A stretch of 64,000 nucleotides of DNA from Pontibaca salina (GTDB taxonomy: Bacteria > Pseudomonadota > Alphaproteobacteria > Rhodobacterales > Rhodobacteraceae): positions 124,001 through 188,000 of the forward strand of contig NZ_JAEIJD010000002.1 in the NCBI RefSeq assembly GCF_016307205.1. The letters run 5' to 3'. Of the stretch, positions 53,326 through 62,011 are shown one piece after another. Below the pieces are notes generated by a model. It ran no database searches, had not been told where the DNA came from, and saw only the letters and a program-made list of their open reading frames with translations. Every line of letters starts with the position of its first letter. Positions within the stretch are counted from its first letter, which is position 1. Both the position numbers and the translations under genes were made by a program.

Positions 53326-53799
53326 ATGATAAAGCAATTGCCAATCTCCATTGAGAGCGCGCGAAAAAGTGATGTGCGCAGCCAGTTTGCCGCGCTGTGC
53401 TGGCGCTTGACTGCAAAAGGCAGTCCTGAGCTTCTGCTGATCACGACGCGCAGGTCGGGCCGATGGATCATACCGCGGGGTTGGCCGATGGACTCTATGA
53501 CGCCCGCCGACTCGGCTGCGCAGGAGGCTTGGGAAGAGGCGGGGGTGATCGGCGCGCCACTGGAACACTGTCTGGGCTCCTATTTCTACTCCAAGACCAT
53601 GGCGCGGGGCCGGACCGCGCCCTGTGTGGTCATGGTCTATCCCCTGCAGGTGATCTCTCTGGCGGCAGAGTATCCCGAGGCCGGCCAGCGACAGCGTAAG
53701 TGGGTCAGCCCATGCAAAGCTGCCGAAAAGGTGAACGAGCCGGAACTGGCGCGAATTTTACGTGATTTTAACCCTGCTATATTGCCGCAAGATGTCTAG
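53326..53799 (+). CDS. Nudix hydrolase
   Basis: A 157-residue Nudix protein. The box reads GWPMDSMTPADSAAQEAWEE and then AGV, compared with GX5EX7REUXEEXGU. The metal-binding QEAWEE core is kept, while the first Glu is Met and the Arg is Gln. GWPM boxes of this kind occur in diphosphoinositol-phosphate or Ap-n-A type hydrolases, so activity is likely. The preceding WRLTAKGSPELLLITTRRSG is the usual first strand pair. Substrate unknown. Confidence 0.87.
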   Translation: MIKQLPISIESARKSDVRSQFAALCWRLTAKGSPELLLITTRRSGRWIIPRGWPMDSMTPADSAAQEAWEEAGVIGAPLEHCLGSYFYSKTMARGRTAPCVVMVYPLQVISLAAEYPEAGQRQRKWVSPCKAAEKVNEPELARILRDFNPAILPQDV

Positions 53800-53859
53800 C
53801 CATCTTGCAAACAGCCGCGTCTAATATATCTTTAAAAAAGAATGTGAGATGGGTTCAAC

Positions 53860-54282
53860 ATGATCCGATATGCTCTGAAATGTTCTGAAGGTCACGCCTT
53901 CGACAGTTGGTTCCAGTCTGCCGACGCCTATGAAAAACTGGCCGCATCGGGAATGATTGCCTGTGCGGTATGCGGAAGCGATCAGGTGTCAAAAGCCGTC
54001 ATGGCACCGCGGGTCAGTACCGGTGTCGATGAGGCAGCGCGCCCACTGTCACAACCGGCCAGCAAGGCCGAGGCTGCTTTGGCTGAAATCCGTCGCAAGG
54101 TGGAAGAAAACGCGGATTATGTCGGTCTGTCCTTTGCCGCCGAAGCGCGTGCCATCCACGATGGCACCGCACCAGAACGCGCGATTTATGGCGAGGCGCG
54201 CTTGGATGAGGCGCGCAAGCTGATCGAGGACGGGGTGCAGGTCGCGCCGCTGCCATTCCGTTCCAGCCGAAAAATGAATTAA
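53860..54282 (+). CDS. DUF1178 family protein
   Basis: A 140-residue DUF1178 protein. An N-terminal zinc-ribbon-like module shows MIRYALKCSEGHAFDSWFQS with the Cys and His ligands, then CAVCGSDQV. A helical middle contains SKAEAALAEIRRKVEENADY. The end is SFAAEARAIHDGTAPERAIY. Function is unknown. It precedes lysC by 93 bases; linkage to it is not evident. Confidence 0.88.
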   Translation: MIRYALKCSEGHAFDSWFQSADAYEKLAASGMIACAVCGSDQVSKAVMAPRVSTGVDEAARPLSQPASKAEAALAEIRRKVEENADYVGLSFAAEARAIHDGTAPERAIYGEARLDEARKLIEDGVQVAPLPFRSSRKMN

Positions 54283-54375
54283 GGCACCTTGATCGCGCGC
54301 TTCTCTTGCCCTCGGCGGAACGCTCGCTTATGACGCAGGGCGAATTTGTCTGTGCGTCATGGAGCAAGATCACTC

Positions 54376-55614
54376 ATGCCCGTTTTGGTGATGAAATTCG
54401 GCGGCACGTCTGTAGCCAATCCCGACCGGATCCGTCGCGCTGCGAAACGGGTCGGGATCGAGGTGGCCAAAGGCTATGACGTGATCGTCATCGTCTCGGC
54501 GATGTCGGGCAAGACCAATGAGCTGGTCGGGTGGGTTGAGGAAACCGCGCCCATGTTCGACGCCCGCGAATATGATGCGGTGGTGTCATCGGGCGAAAAC
54601 GTGACCGCCGGACTGATGGCGCTGACCTTGCAGCAGATGAATGTGCCCGCGCGCAGTTGGCAGGGCTGGCAGGTGCCGGTGCGCACCACCAGTGCCCATT
54701 CTGCAGCAAGGATTGAGGAAATCCCGACCGATAACATCCGGGCGAAGTTCGCCGAAGGCATGCAGGTCGCGGTGATCGCCGGGTTTCAAGGCATCAGCCC
54801 CGAGGGGCGCATCACAACGCTTGGGCGGGGCGGCAGTGACACCACTGCGGTCGCTTTCGCAGCCGCGTTCGGGGCCGAACGCTGCGACATCTTCACCGAT
54901 GTGGATGGCGTCTATACGACCGATCCGCGCATTACCGACAAGGCCCGCAAGCTCGACAAGATTGCCTTTGAGGAGATGCTGGAGCTGGCCAGTCTGGGCG
55001 CGAAAGTGCTTCAGACACGCTCGGTTGAATTGGCGATGCGCTATAAGGTCAAGCTGCGCGTGCTTAGCAGTTTCGAGGAACCGTCCGATACAGCCGGCAC
55101 GCTGGTCTGCGACGAGGAGGATATCATGGAATCAAACATAGTTGCCGGCGTCGCCTATTCCCGTGATGAGGCCAAGATGACGCTGCTGTCGGTGGCCGAC
55201 CGACCGGGCATTGCCGCGGCGATCTTTACCGCTCTGTCTGACACAGGCGTGAACGTGGACATGATCGTGCAGAACATCAGCGAAGATGGGCGCACCGACA
55301 TGACCTTTTCCTGCCCGACCAATCAGGTCGCCCGCGCGGACAAGGCTTTGGCCGCCGCCAAGGAGGCCGGTGGTCTGAATTTCACGGAACTGGTCGTTGA
55401 TCGCGACGTGGCCAAGGTGTCTGTGGTCGGTATCGGCATGCGCAGTCATACCGGCGTCGCGGCCAAGATGTTCAAGATCCTTTCCAACGAGGGCATCAAC
55501 ATCAAGGTCATTACAACGTCCGAGATCAAGATTTCCGTGTTGATCGAACGGAAATACATGGAACTTGCGGTTCAGGCACTGCATGATGCTTTCGAATTGG
55601 ACAAAGCTTCCTGA
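54376..55614 (+). CDS. lysC: aspartate kinase
   Basis: A 412-residue monofunctional aspartokinase, the entry step to lysine, threonine, methionine and diaminopimelate. The kinase motif VLVMKFGGTSVANPDRIR lies at about residues 3-20. GRITTLGRGGSDTTAVAFAA and FTDVDGVYTTDPR follow. Two C-terminal ACT domains (about 265-410, with LLSVADRPGIAAAIFTAL) provide feedback control. I chose ATG 54376 because MPVLVMKFGG is the family start. It is followed by ptsP after 46 bases. Confidence 0.96.
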   Translation: MPVLVMKFGGTSVANPDRIRRAAKRVGIEVAKGYDVIVIVSAMSGKTNELVGWVEETAPMFDAREYDAVVSSGENVTAGLMALTLQQMNVPARSWQGWQVPVRTTSAHSAARIEEIPTDNIRAKFAEGMQVAVIAGFQGISPEGRITTLGRGGSDTTAVAFAAAFGAERCDIFTDVDGVYTTDPRITDKARKLDKIAFEEMLELASLGAKVLQTRSVELAMRYKVKLRVLSSFEEPSDTAGTLVCDEEDIMESNIVAGVAYSRDEAKMTLLSVADRPGIAAAIFTALSDTGVNVDMIVQNISEDGRTDMTFSCPTNQVARADKALAAAKEAGGLNFTELVVDRDVAKVSVVGIGMRSHTGVAAKMFKILSNEGINIKVITTSEIKISVLIERKYMELAVQALHDAFELDKAS

Positions 55615-55660
55615 AGCGCATCGCGGTCCGGGTAATGTCTGCAGATCATGATCGGGGACT

Positions 55661-57910
55661 ATGGCTTACAGCACCGAAAGTGAAAGCCGCAAGCTACTTG
55701 GCCGCCTCCGCGACGCCATGGCCAGCGATATTGCTGGTCAGGAGCGACTGAACAAGATCACCCGATTGATTGCGGACAGTATGGAGACCGAAGTCTGCGC
55801 GGTCTATCTGTTTCGCGACGAGGATACGTTGGAATTGTGCGCCACCATCGGGCTAAATCCCGAGGCGGTCCACCAAACCCGCTTGCGTTTGGGCGAGGGG
55901 CTGGTGGGGCGGGTGGCGCGCTGGGGCAAGCCAATCAATTCGTCCTATGCTCCATCCGAGCCGGGCTTTCGCTATAAGCCCGAAACCGGCGAAGAGCAGT
56001 TTCGTTCTTTTCTGGGCATCCCGATCCAGCGGCTGGGCGAAAAGCTGGGGGTGCTGATCGTCCAGACCCGCGACGAACGGATTTACAGCGCGGACGAGAT
56101 TTACGCGCTTGAGGTCGTGGCGATGGTCCTTGCCGAAATGACCGAACTTGGCGCGTTCGTCGGCGCCGGCGCCGGGGCAGGGCTGGCCGCGCGCCATAAG
56201 CAGGCGGTCCTGATTCGCGGGCTATCCGCACAAGATGGCACTGCGGAGGGCCATGTTTGGCTGCATGAGCCCCGTGTTGTTGTTAAAAATCTGATCGCCG
56301 ATGATCCAACCCGCGAACTTGAGCGTCTGAATGAGGCGGTCAACAAACTGCGGGTCAGCGTCGACGAGATGCTGGCGATGAACGCCAGCGGAGATAAAGA
56401 ACAGCTTCAGGTGCTCGAAGCCTATCGGATGTTCGCCAACTCCAAGGGCTGGCTGCGCCGCATGAGGGAGGATATCGCCGCTGGCCTTAGCGCCGAAGGA
56501 GCCGTGGAAAAGGAGCAAAGCCAAGCGCGCGCCCGCATGGCACAGGTTCAGGACCCCTATCTGCGTGAGCGTTTGAGCGATCTTGACGATCTGTCCAACC
56601 GCCTGTTGCGTCTTCTGACTGGACAGAACAATCAGAACGGTGCCGAAATGCCGCCTGATCCGGTGCTCGTCGCGCGCAACATCGGTCCCGGTGAATTGCT
56701 GGAATACGGGCGCTCACTGCGCGGCATCGTACTCGAGGAAGGGTCGGTTGGCAGTCACGCCGCCATTGTCGCCCGTGCACTTTCGATTCCTCTGGTGTTG
56801 CGCGCCCCGCGGATCGTCGACGAGGCGATGAACGGCGATCAGATCATGGTCGATGGGGAACAGGGCATCGTGCACCTGCGTCCCGAAGATACAGTGGTCA
56901 AGGCTTTCCGCGAGAAGATCGCGATGAAGGCCAAAGCGCAGGAGCGGTATCACTCGATCCGGGACAAGCCGGCGGTGACGCGATGCGGTGCACGGATTGA
57001 TCTATCGATGAATGCCGGACTGATGGCCGACCTGCCGTCGCTTGAAAGTTCGGGGGCGGAGGGTGTCGGCCTGTTTCGCACCGAATTGCAGTTTCTTGTC
57101 CGCAACAAAATGCCTCAGCGCACGGAACTGGCCGCGCTTTATTCCCGCGTGCTGGATGCGGCGCATGGCAAACGGGTGGTGTTCCGCACCCTCGATATCG
57201 GGTCGGATAAGGTCTTGCCCTATATGAAGCCCAACGACGAACCCAATCCGGCGCTGGGCTGGCGCGCAATCCGGGTTGGGCTGGACAAGCCCGGCGTCAT
57301 GCGGATGCAGTTGCAGGCGCTGATGCGAGCGGCCAAGGGCCGTCCGCTGACGATCATGTTTCCCTTCGTTGCACAATACGACGAGTATCTGGCGGCCCGC
57401 GCCGAGGTGGACAAGACCATCGCGCGGGAAAAGCGTCTGGGTCACGTGTTGCCCGCGACGCTTGAGATCGGTGCGATGCTGGAAACGCCCTCGCTGGCTT
57501 ACGCGCCAGAGAAGTTTTTTCAGGAGGTTGAGTTCATCTCGATCGGGGGCAACGACCTCAAACAGTTTTTCTTTGCCGCTGACCGCGAAAATGAGCGTGT
57601 GCGCCGCCGCTATGACACATTGAACGTGTCGTTTCTCAACTTCTTGGAGCAGATCGTCGAACGCTGTGCCCGCAGCAATACGCCGCTGTCGTTCTGCGGT
57701 GAGGATGCGGGGCGCCCGATTGAGGCCCTATGCCTTGCTGCAATCGGTATCCGTTCGCTCTCGATGCGTCCGGCGTCGATCGGTCCGGTCAAAAGCCTGC
57801 TGTTACGCTCGAATCTGGTCGAACTGCGTGCCGTGATGGATGGCGTCCGCGAACGGGGCGAACCATCTGTCCGCTCGGCTGTGATGGATTACCTGCGCGC
57901 TCAGGTATGA
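55661..57910 (+). CDS. ptsP: phosphoenolpyruvate-protein phosphotransferase PtsP (EI-Ntr)
   Basis: A 749-residue enzyme I of the nitrogen PTS. An N-terminal GAF domain (about 1-165, EVCAVYLFRDEDTLELCATI) is followed by an HPr-interaction region. The phosphohistidine is His366 in EGSVGSHAAIVARALSIPLV. The PEP-binding TIM barrel shows GVGLFRTELQFLVRNKMPQR and SIGGNDLKQFFFAADRENER. Phosphate passes to NPr and EIIA-Ntr, linking PEP/glutamine status to regulation. The lysC-ptsP order is common in Rhodobacteraceae. Confidence 0.96.
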   Translation: MAYSTESESRKLLGRLRDAMASDIAGQERLNKITRLIADSMETEVCAVYLFRDEDTLELCATIGLNPEAVHQTRLRLGEGLVGRVARWGKPINSSYAPSEPGFRYKPETGEEQFRSFLGIPIQRLGEKLGVLIVQTRDERIYSADEIYALEVVAMVLAEMTELGAFVGAGAGAGLAARHKQAVLIRGLSAQDGTAEGHVWLHEPRVVVKNLIADDPTRELERLNEAVNKLRVSVDEMLAMNASGDKEQLQVLEAYRMFANSKGWLRRMREDIAAGLSAEGAVEKEQSQARARMAQVQDPYLRERLSDLDDLSNRLLRLLTGQNNQNGAEMPPDPVLVARNIGPGELLEYGRSLRGIVLEEGSVGSHAAIVARALSIPLVLRAPRIVDEAMNGDQIMVDGEQGIVHLRPEDTVVKAFREKIAMKAKAQERYHSIRDKPAVTRCGARIDLSMNAGLMADLPSLESSGAEGVGLFRTELQFLVRNKMPQRTELAALYSRVLDAAHGKRVVFRTLDIGSDKVLPYMKPNDEPNPALGWRAIRVGLDKPGVMRMQLQALMRAAKGRPLTIMFPFVAQYDEYLAARAEVDKTIAREKRLGHVLPATLEIGAMLETPSLAYAPEKFFQEVEFISIGGNDLKQFFFAADRENERVRRRYDTLNVSFLNFLEQIVERCARSNTPLSFCGEDAGRPIEALCLAAIGIRSLSMRPASIGPVKSLLLRSNLVELRAVMDGVRERGEPSVRSAVMDYLRAQV

Positions 57911-58221
57911 CGGGTTTCGCGTCCTAACTGCCTACGCTGGGATGAACTGGCAAGCGATAGCCATGAAAGCCATTGCTGATCCTCGGTGGTGTGGGCCAGA
58001 GGCGTGAATTCTCCGCGCGGGCGTTACATTTACCCGGCTTACTCTGCCCGATGGCGTGTGCTATCAGCACTTCGTCTGCATCGCAGCACACATTACGAAG
58101 GTTCATTTTGCAAAATCAAGCAGGGAACGAACGCTAAAACCAGCGGCTTTCACCCGAAACGCTATTGAACCCAACAGGCTGGCGCGCGCAGAAAAAGCAG
58201 GCGACTGCAAGGAGAACAGGC
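57911..58221. other. 311-base intergenic interval between ptsP and the GAPDH gene
   Basis: No gene recognised. One long-loop hairpin is visible: GTGTGCT (58056-58062) pairs with AGCACAC (58085-58091). The last 20 bases hold the ribosome site AAGGAGAACAGG of the next gene. No consensus promoter found by eye. Confidence 0.4.
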
Positions 58222-59220
58222 ATGACCGAAACTGGCAAGACCAGAGTGGCATTGAATGGATTTGGCCGGATCGGACGGTCAATCCTGCGTTTGTTAATGG
58301 CACGGAGCGATTTCGAGATCGTTCTGATCAATGAGATTGAACCGCTGGAAACTTGCGCCTACCTTTTCCAATATGACAGCATCTATGGCCCTTGGCCGGG
58401 CACGGTCGAGGCGGGTGACGGTGTTCTGGTGGTGGACGGCCAGGAGATCGGGTTTCATCATGCCGATGATTTGACGGTGCTGGATCTGAGCGATGTTGAT
58501 GTGGTTCTGGAATGCACCGGCATGGCCGGCGCACGTCCGGTGGCCGAGCGCGGGCTGGCCGCAGGGGCCAGTAACGTGCTGGTTTCAGGGCCGTCAAACA
58601 CCGCCGATAAAACCATCGTTCTGGGGGCCAACGAAGCTGATTTGGGGCAGCACAGGATTGTCTCGAACGCGTCCTGCACAACCAATGCGCTGGCACCATT
58701 ACTCAATGTGCTGGACGCGGCCTTTGGCATCGAAAGCGGGCATATGACGACGGTTCATTGCTATACCGGCAGTCAGCCCACGGTGGACAAGCCGCGTGGT
58801 AATCTGGCGCGCAGCCGGGCCGCCGCGCTGTCGATGGTGCCAACAACTACCAGCGCGCAAAAGCTTCTAGGTCAGGTTCTGCCGGCACTGGATGGCCGCA
58901 TCGAGGCGCGGGCGGTCAGGGTGCCAACGGCCAGCGTGTCAGCGATTGACCTGATTGTTCAGACCCGCACTAAAGTCACGGTAGACGTGGTGAACGCTCG
59001 GCTGAAACGTGCCGCGCAGGATATGTCGGTATTGGGCTGGACAGAACAGCCGCTGGTGTCGTCGGATTTGCGCGGGCGGCCTGAATCGTTGATCATCAGC
59101 GGGCGAGAGACATCGGTTTCGCGCGGTGGGCTGCTCAGGGTCTTTGGCTGGTATGACAACGAATGGGGCTTTTCCAACCGGATGTTGGACATGGCCCGTT
59201 TGATGGATGCACGCGAATGA
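58222..59220 (+). CDS. divergent glyceraldehyde-3-phosphate dehydrogenase-like protein
   Basis: A 332-residue GAPDH-fold enzyme. The NAD domain is RVALNGFGRIGRSILRLLMA (about 8-27). The catalytic site is SNASCTTNALAPL with Cys152, followed by the HMTTVHCYTGSQPTVDKP region with its His. The C-terminus is GWYDNEWGFSNRMLDMARL. Several usually constant stretches differ: INEIEPLETCAYLFQYDSIY replaces INDLxxxxxxAHLxxYDSVH, and SGPSNTADKTIV replaces the SAP motif. It may be an erythrose-4-phosphate or specialised GAPDH paralogue rather than the main glycolytic one. AAGGAGAACAGGC sets the start. Confidence 0.8.
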   Translation: MTETGKTRVALNGFGRIGRSILRLLMARSDFEIVLINEIEPLETCAYLFQYDSIYGPWPGTVEAGDGVLVVDGQEIGFHHADDLTVLDLSDVDVVLECTGMAGARPVAERGLAAGASNVLVSGPSNTADKTIVLGANEADLGQHRIVSNASCTTNALAPLLNVLDAAFGIESGHMTTVHCYTGSQPTVDKPRGNLARSRAAALSMVPTTTSAQKLLGQVLPALDGRIEARAVRVPTASVSAIDLIVQTRTKVTVDVVNARLKRAAQDMSVLGWTEQPLVSSDLRGRPESLIISGRETSVSRGGLLRVFGWYDNEWGFSNRMLDMARLMDARE

Positions 59221-59580
59221 TCGCGAAAGGCCTTTAAGATCGCGCATTTATCGCGGGTTCGGTTGATTTGGAGAAGGGGACATCGCGACAAGGCCGCATG
59301 GATGGAGTAAGCTCATGACAGCCCGCTATGAGTGGTGCGGCGGTGCAGCATTCAGCACCGCTGAAGTGACCACTCCCGACGATACGAGGCCATAGGGCTG
59401 GACAGTAGTCATTGCAGTGCCAGATATCTCTGGTTATGACGAAATACGGATTAAACAAACATTTCTTGCATCCACGGTCCATCAGAATATGATGCCCGGC
59501 TCCGAGACAGGGGTAGACATATCGCGTCGCCGCCCGGACATGCACCCTGATTGACCAATCTTGATCTGAAGGAGAAAACG
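59221..59580 (+). other. 360-base intergenic interval between the GAPDH-like gene and cycA, with a nested stem-loop
   Basis: A two-tier hairpin spans 59330-59375: outer GAGTGGT/ACCACTC, inner GCGGTGC/GCACCGC. It lies within a possible 26-codon reading frame (59315-59395, MTARYEWCGG and onward) that has GGAG upstream. There is no U-run, so it is not a plain terminator. The last part carries the candidate cycA promoter. Confidence 0.45.
59466..59493 (+). promoter_or_regulatory. cycA: candidate cycA promoter
   Basis: TTGCAT (59466-59471) and TATGAT (59488-59493) are spaced by 16 bases, about 88 bases before the cytochrome c2 start. Confidence 0.35.
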
Positions 59581-60021
59581 ATGATCAGACAGCTATTCGC
59601 AAGCGCAGCCGTAATCGGGGCCCTTTCGACATCGGCTTTTGCCGCGGGCGATGCCGAGAAAGGCGAAAGAGTTTTCAGAAAATGTCAGGCGTGTCATCAG
59701 GTTGGCGACAATGCCAAGAACCGGGTTGGCCCGGTCCTGAACGACATAATCGGTCGCACCGCTGGCACCGTTGAGGGCTTTAACTATTCCGATGCCCTGA
59801 AACAGGCGGGCGAGGATGGAATCGTGTGGAGCGACGAACACCTGCACGAATATCTGGAAGATCCCAGAGGCTATATTCCCGGCAACCGGATGTCTTTCGC
59901 AGGCCTGCGCAAGGAAGACGAGCGGGATGACGTGATCGCATTTCTTGAGCAGTATTCGGACCCCGATGCGGTAGCCGCAGATCATGCAGACCAAGAGGAT
60001 TCTTCCAACGCGGACGAATAA
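59581..60021 (+). CDS. cycA: cytochrome c2
   Basis: A 146-residue periplasmic class I cytochrome c. A signal peptide (1-21) is cleaved after AFA. The heme site is CQACH (Cys35, Cys38, His39), and the Met ligand is in YIPGNRMSFAGLRKEDERDD. An acidic tail (about 128-146, DPDAVAADHADQEDSSNADE) is longer than in minimal c2. It would carry electrons from the bc1 complex to oxidases such as the aa3 enzyme encoded at 39.7-43.1 kb. AAGGAGAAAACG sets ATG 59581; an upstream in-frame ATG lacks this. Confidence 0.93.
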   Translation: MIRQLFASAAVIGALSTSAFAAGDAEKGERVFRKCQACHQVGDNAKNRVGPVLNDIIGRTAGTVEGFNYSDALKQAGEDGIVWSDEHLHEYLEDPRGYIPGNRMSFAGLRKEDERDDVIAFLEQYSDPDAVAADHADQEDSSNADE

Positions 60022-60044
60022 TTCCCTGCTTAGAGGGATTGCCA

Positions 60045-60075
60045 GCCCCGCCCGTTGTGGCGGGGCATTTTATTT
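60045..60075 (+). terminator. intrinsic terminator of cycA
   Basis: GCCCCGCC (60045-60052) pairs with GGCGGGGC (60059-60066) over loop CGTTGT, followed by ATTTTATTT. The tail runs into the stop codon of the converging CbiX-domain gene. Confidence 0.85.
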
Positions 60076-60825
60076 CAATGGTCGGTGGTGGCTTGCGGAA
60101 CAGGCCGCATCTTGCAAGGCTGTGGCGATCAGCTCCGGAACGCCCGGATCCGTACCGATAGGATCAAGGCGCGGGCCGGGGTAATCGGCATGGTCCAGCG
60201 CCCTTGGGATGTCGTCAATCACATGGCCGCCGATGGTAGCAAAGAACGGCAAGCAGATCGTTTGCGGCCCCGTATCGAACACCACCTCACCCAGATAGGG
60301 CGGCTCTTCAATAAAGCCCAAGCGGATTTCGCCAAAGCTCAGGGTTTTTCCGATAGCTTGGGCGAAATGCTTGGTGGCGCGGGCCGAGTTCGGGCTGCGG
60401 CCCGAGCCGTGCGCGGCAATGATCAGGCAGGTATCACCGGCGTGCCAATTTTTTGCGGCCAGAGTTTCTTTAAGCAGATCAGATGCCAGCTGAGGCAGCG
60501 CGGAGTCTGTCCCCAGCGGCGGCAATATCCTTGCGGCGCGCCCGGCGGTGCGTTTGGGCAGGACCGACTGGGTAAACCAACCGTCGGTCATGAATAGTGG
60601 GTAGATCAGCGGGGCCTCGTTACAAGCGTCAAGGGCGTTGACCAGTGCGCCGGGGCTGGCCAGTGTCGCACTGTGTAGCCGCCAGCCTTGCAATTGGGCG
60701 GCAACCCTTGCGGTGAGTTCGGCCAGTTCGGCTTCGGCGGGGGCCGGGTCCGAGGGTTGTCCATGGCTGACCACGATAACATCCGTAGCCGGTGCCTTCA
60801 GAGAAAAATAATCTGTTCCCGACAT
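60070..60825 (-). CDS. CbiX-domain protein (sirohydrochlorin chelatase-like)
   Basis: A 251-residue protein with two CbiX-like halves: TDVIVVSHGQPSDPAPAEAE near residue 14, with the metal-type His in SHGQ, and CLIIAAHGSGRSPNSARATK near residue 138. The family contains cobalt or ferro-chelatases of siroheme and cobalamin synthesis. No cobalamin genes are nearby; it neighbours DUF4202. It may act in siroheme formation for sulfite or nitrite reductase. Its last codons lie in the cycA terminator. Confidence 0.8.
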   Translation of the reverse strand: MSGTDYFSLKAPATDVIVVSHGQPSDPAPAEAELAELTARVAAQLQGWRLHSATLASPGALVNALDACNEAPLIYPLFMTDGWFTQSVLPKRTAGRAARILPPLGTDSALPQLASDLLKETLAAKNWHAGDTCLIIAAHGSGRSPNSARATKHFAQAIGKTLSFGEIRLGFIEEPPYLGEVVFDTGPQTICLPFFATIGGHVIDDIPRALDHADYPGPRLDPIGTDPGVPELIATALQDAACSASHHRPLK

Positions 60826-60996
60826 TGTTTCTTTCCGAGGGTTTGCGCATCGGCCGGCAGCGGACTACGTCCGGAGTTATGCGTCATCGGCGATGACGAG
60901 GCCTTCGTCATTCCAGACCGATTTCTGATTATAGCGCCCATTACCGCTGAATCCCACATTTACACCTATGGTGGCCAGAGCTTTATCTTGTCTCGG

Positions 60997-61557
60997 TCAT
61001 ATTTTGAACGCCGCAGCCAGTGGCTCTGGCAGCTCGAATTCAGCCAAGACTTGCGCGCGGCCCTCTGGCGACATCTTCCTGGCGGTGCGTTCTACAATAC
61101 GTTGCAGCTTGTCCGGGTCCTGCGTGGCCGAAAACGGCGCGAAATACCATTTCAGGAACACGAAACAGATCACATCCTCAAGCGCCTGCACGTCGGCGTT
61201 GCGCTTGATGCCTTCTTTGCGGATCATCCGACCGGCAGCCTCGGCGTCGGCATCGTCGTAACCGGCGGAGCGCATGATCTCGCCCACGCGGATGGCGTGA
61301 TGCTGCGCCAGATCGCGCCGCCAGGTCAGATACCCAACGCGCCCTTCAGGGTAATCGGCGCGTTTCCGCACCCAGCGTTCGATATGCTGCCCACGGGCGG
61401 CGATCTTTAATGGTTCTCCTGCATCGGGAAACAGCCGCGCCTGTTCGGCGCTCATCCGTTTACCATAAAGCAGCGCGGCGGGTTCGCCTTCGGATCGATC
61501 GGGATCGTCGGCGTTGGCGGCATCGATAGCAGCAAAGGCAATCTGAAGGCGGTTCAT
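60997..61557 (-). CDS. DUF4202 family protein
   Basis: A 186-residue protein. Conserved stretches are AFAAIDAANADDPDRSEGEP at the start, AARGQHIERWVRKRADYPEG, GYLTWRRDLAQHHA and DVQALEDVICFVFLKWYFAP. His and Asp positions hint at an HD-like metal site, which I infer only from the spacing. Function is unknown. It lies 171 bases upstream of the CbiX-domain gene on the same strand; that gap shows no gene. From memory, DUF4202 genes often accompany sulfur or siroheme genes. Confidence 0.85.
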   Translation of the reverse strand: MNRLQIAFAAIDAANADDPDRSEGEPAALLYGKRMSAEQARLFPDAGEPLKIAARGQHIERWVRKRADYPEGRVGYLTWRRDLAQHHAIRVGEIMRSAGYDDADAEAAGRMIRKEGIKRNADVQALEDVICFVFLKWYFAPFSATQDPDKLQRIVERTARKMSPEGRAQVLAEFELPEPLAAAFKI

Positions 61558-61691
61558 GGTACATTGATCCTGGCCGAAGCCGGACCCTCCTTGGAATTAT
61601 CGCGCAGCTTAAGTTTTTTGGGCAGCCCGCTGCGACAATAGCGCTGCCTGAGAGGTATATACATGAGTTGTTGTCGTCATGGCAGGCGGCA

Positions 61692-61985
61692 CTATCGCGC
61701 GCTCATGAGCTGAGCGCCGGGCGCGTGGGCGAAATCAGCAACTTGCCGGTGTCGGGCTTGCATTTTCGCTAGGTCCATTGGATCGACTGCCCGGCCAATT
61801 CGTACGGCAGCGACCGAGGCTCCGGCAATGCCTGATGCGATCACGGCGAAATCGTAGCTGTCCCATGCGTTTCTCGCCGGATCAGACAGAAATTCTTGCC
61901 GGTCATACCTGAGCGGGAGTGCGGCATTCGGATAAGCGACGTTGACGAACCCATGTCGGCTGGATTGAAATGGCAGACAGGACCA
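61692..61985 (-). pseudogene. possible gene remnant upstream of gabT
   Basis: In the 454-base interval 61558-62011 a minus-strand frame stays open for 97 codons after a stop, but it has no usable start. It reads VNVAYPNAALPLRYDRQEFL, then AWDSYDFAVIASGIAGASVA and HAPGAQLMSAR before TAG. The middle resembles a dinucleotide-binding or membrane-helix segment. The sequence looks like protein yet matches no full gene. It may be a decayed gene or a chance frame; I cannot decide. The rest of the interval shows nothing. Confidence 0.3.
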
Positions 61986-62011
61986 GCGCGTTCATGCAGG
62001 GAATCATCCAG

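Noticed and set aside
53326-53799. Nudix hydrolase as an inactive enzyme because the box departs from consensus
   Set aside because: The metal-binding EAWEE core is intact, and GWPM-type boxes with these changes are usual in alphaproteobacterial members.
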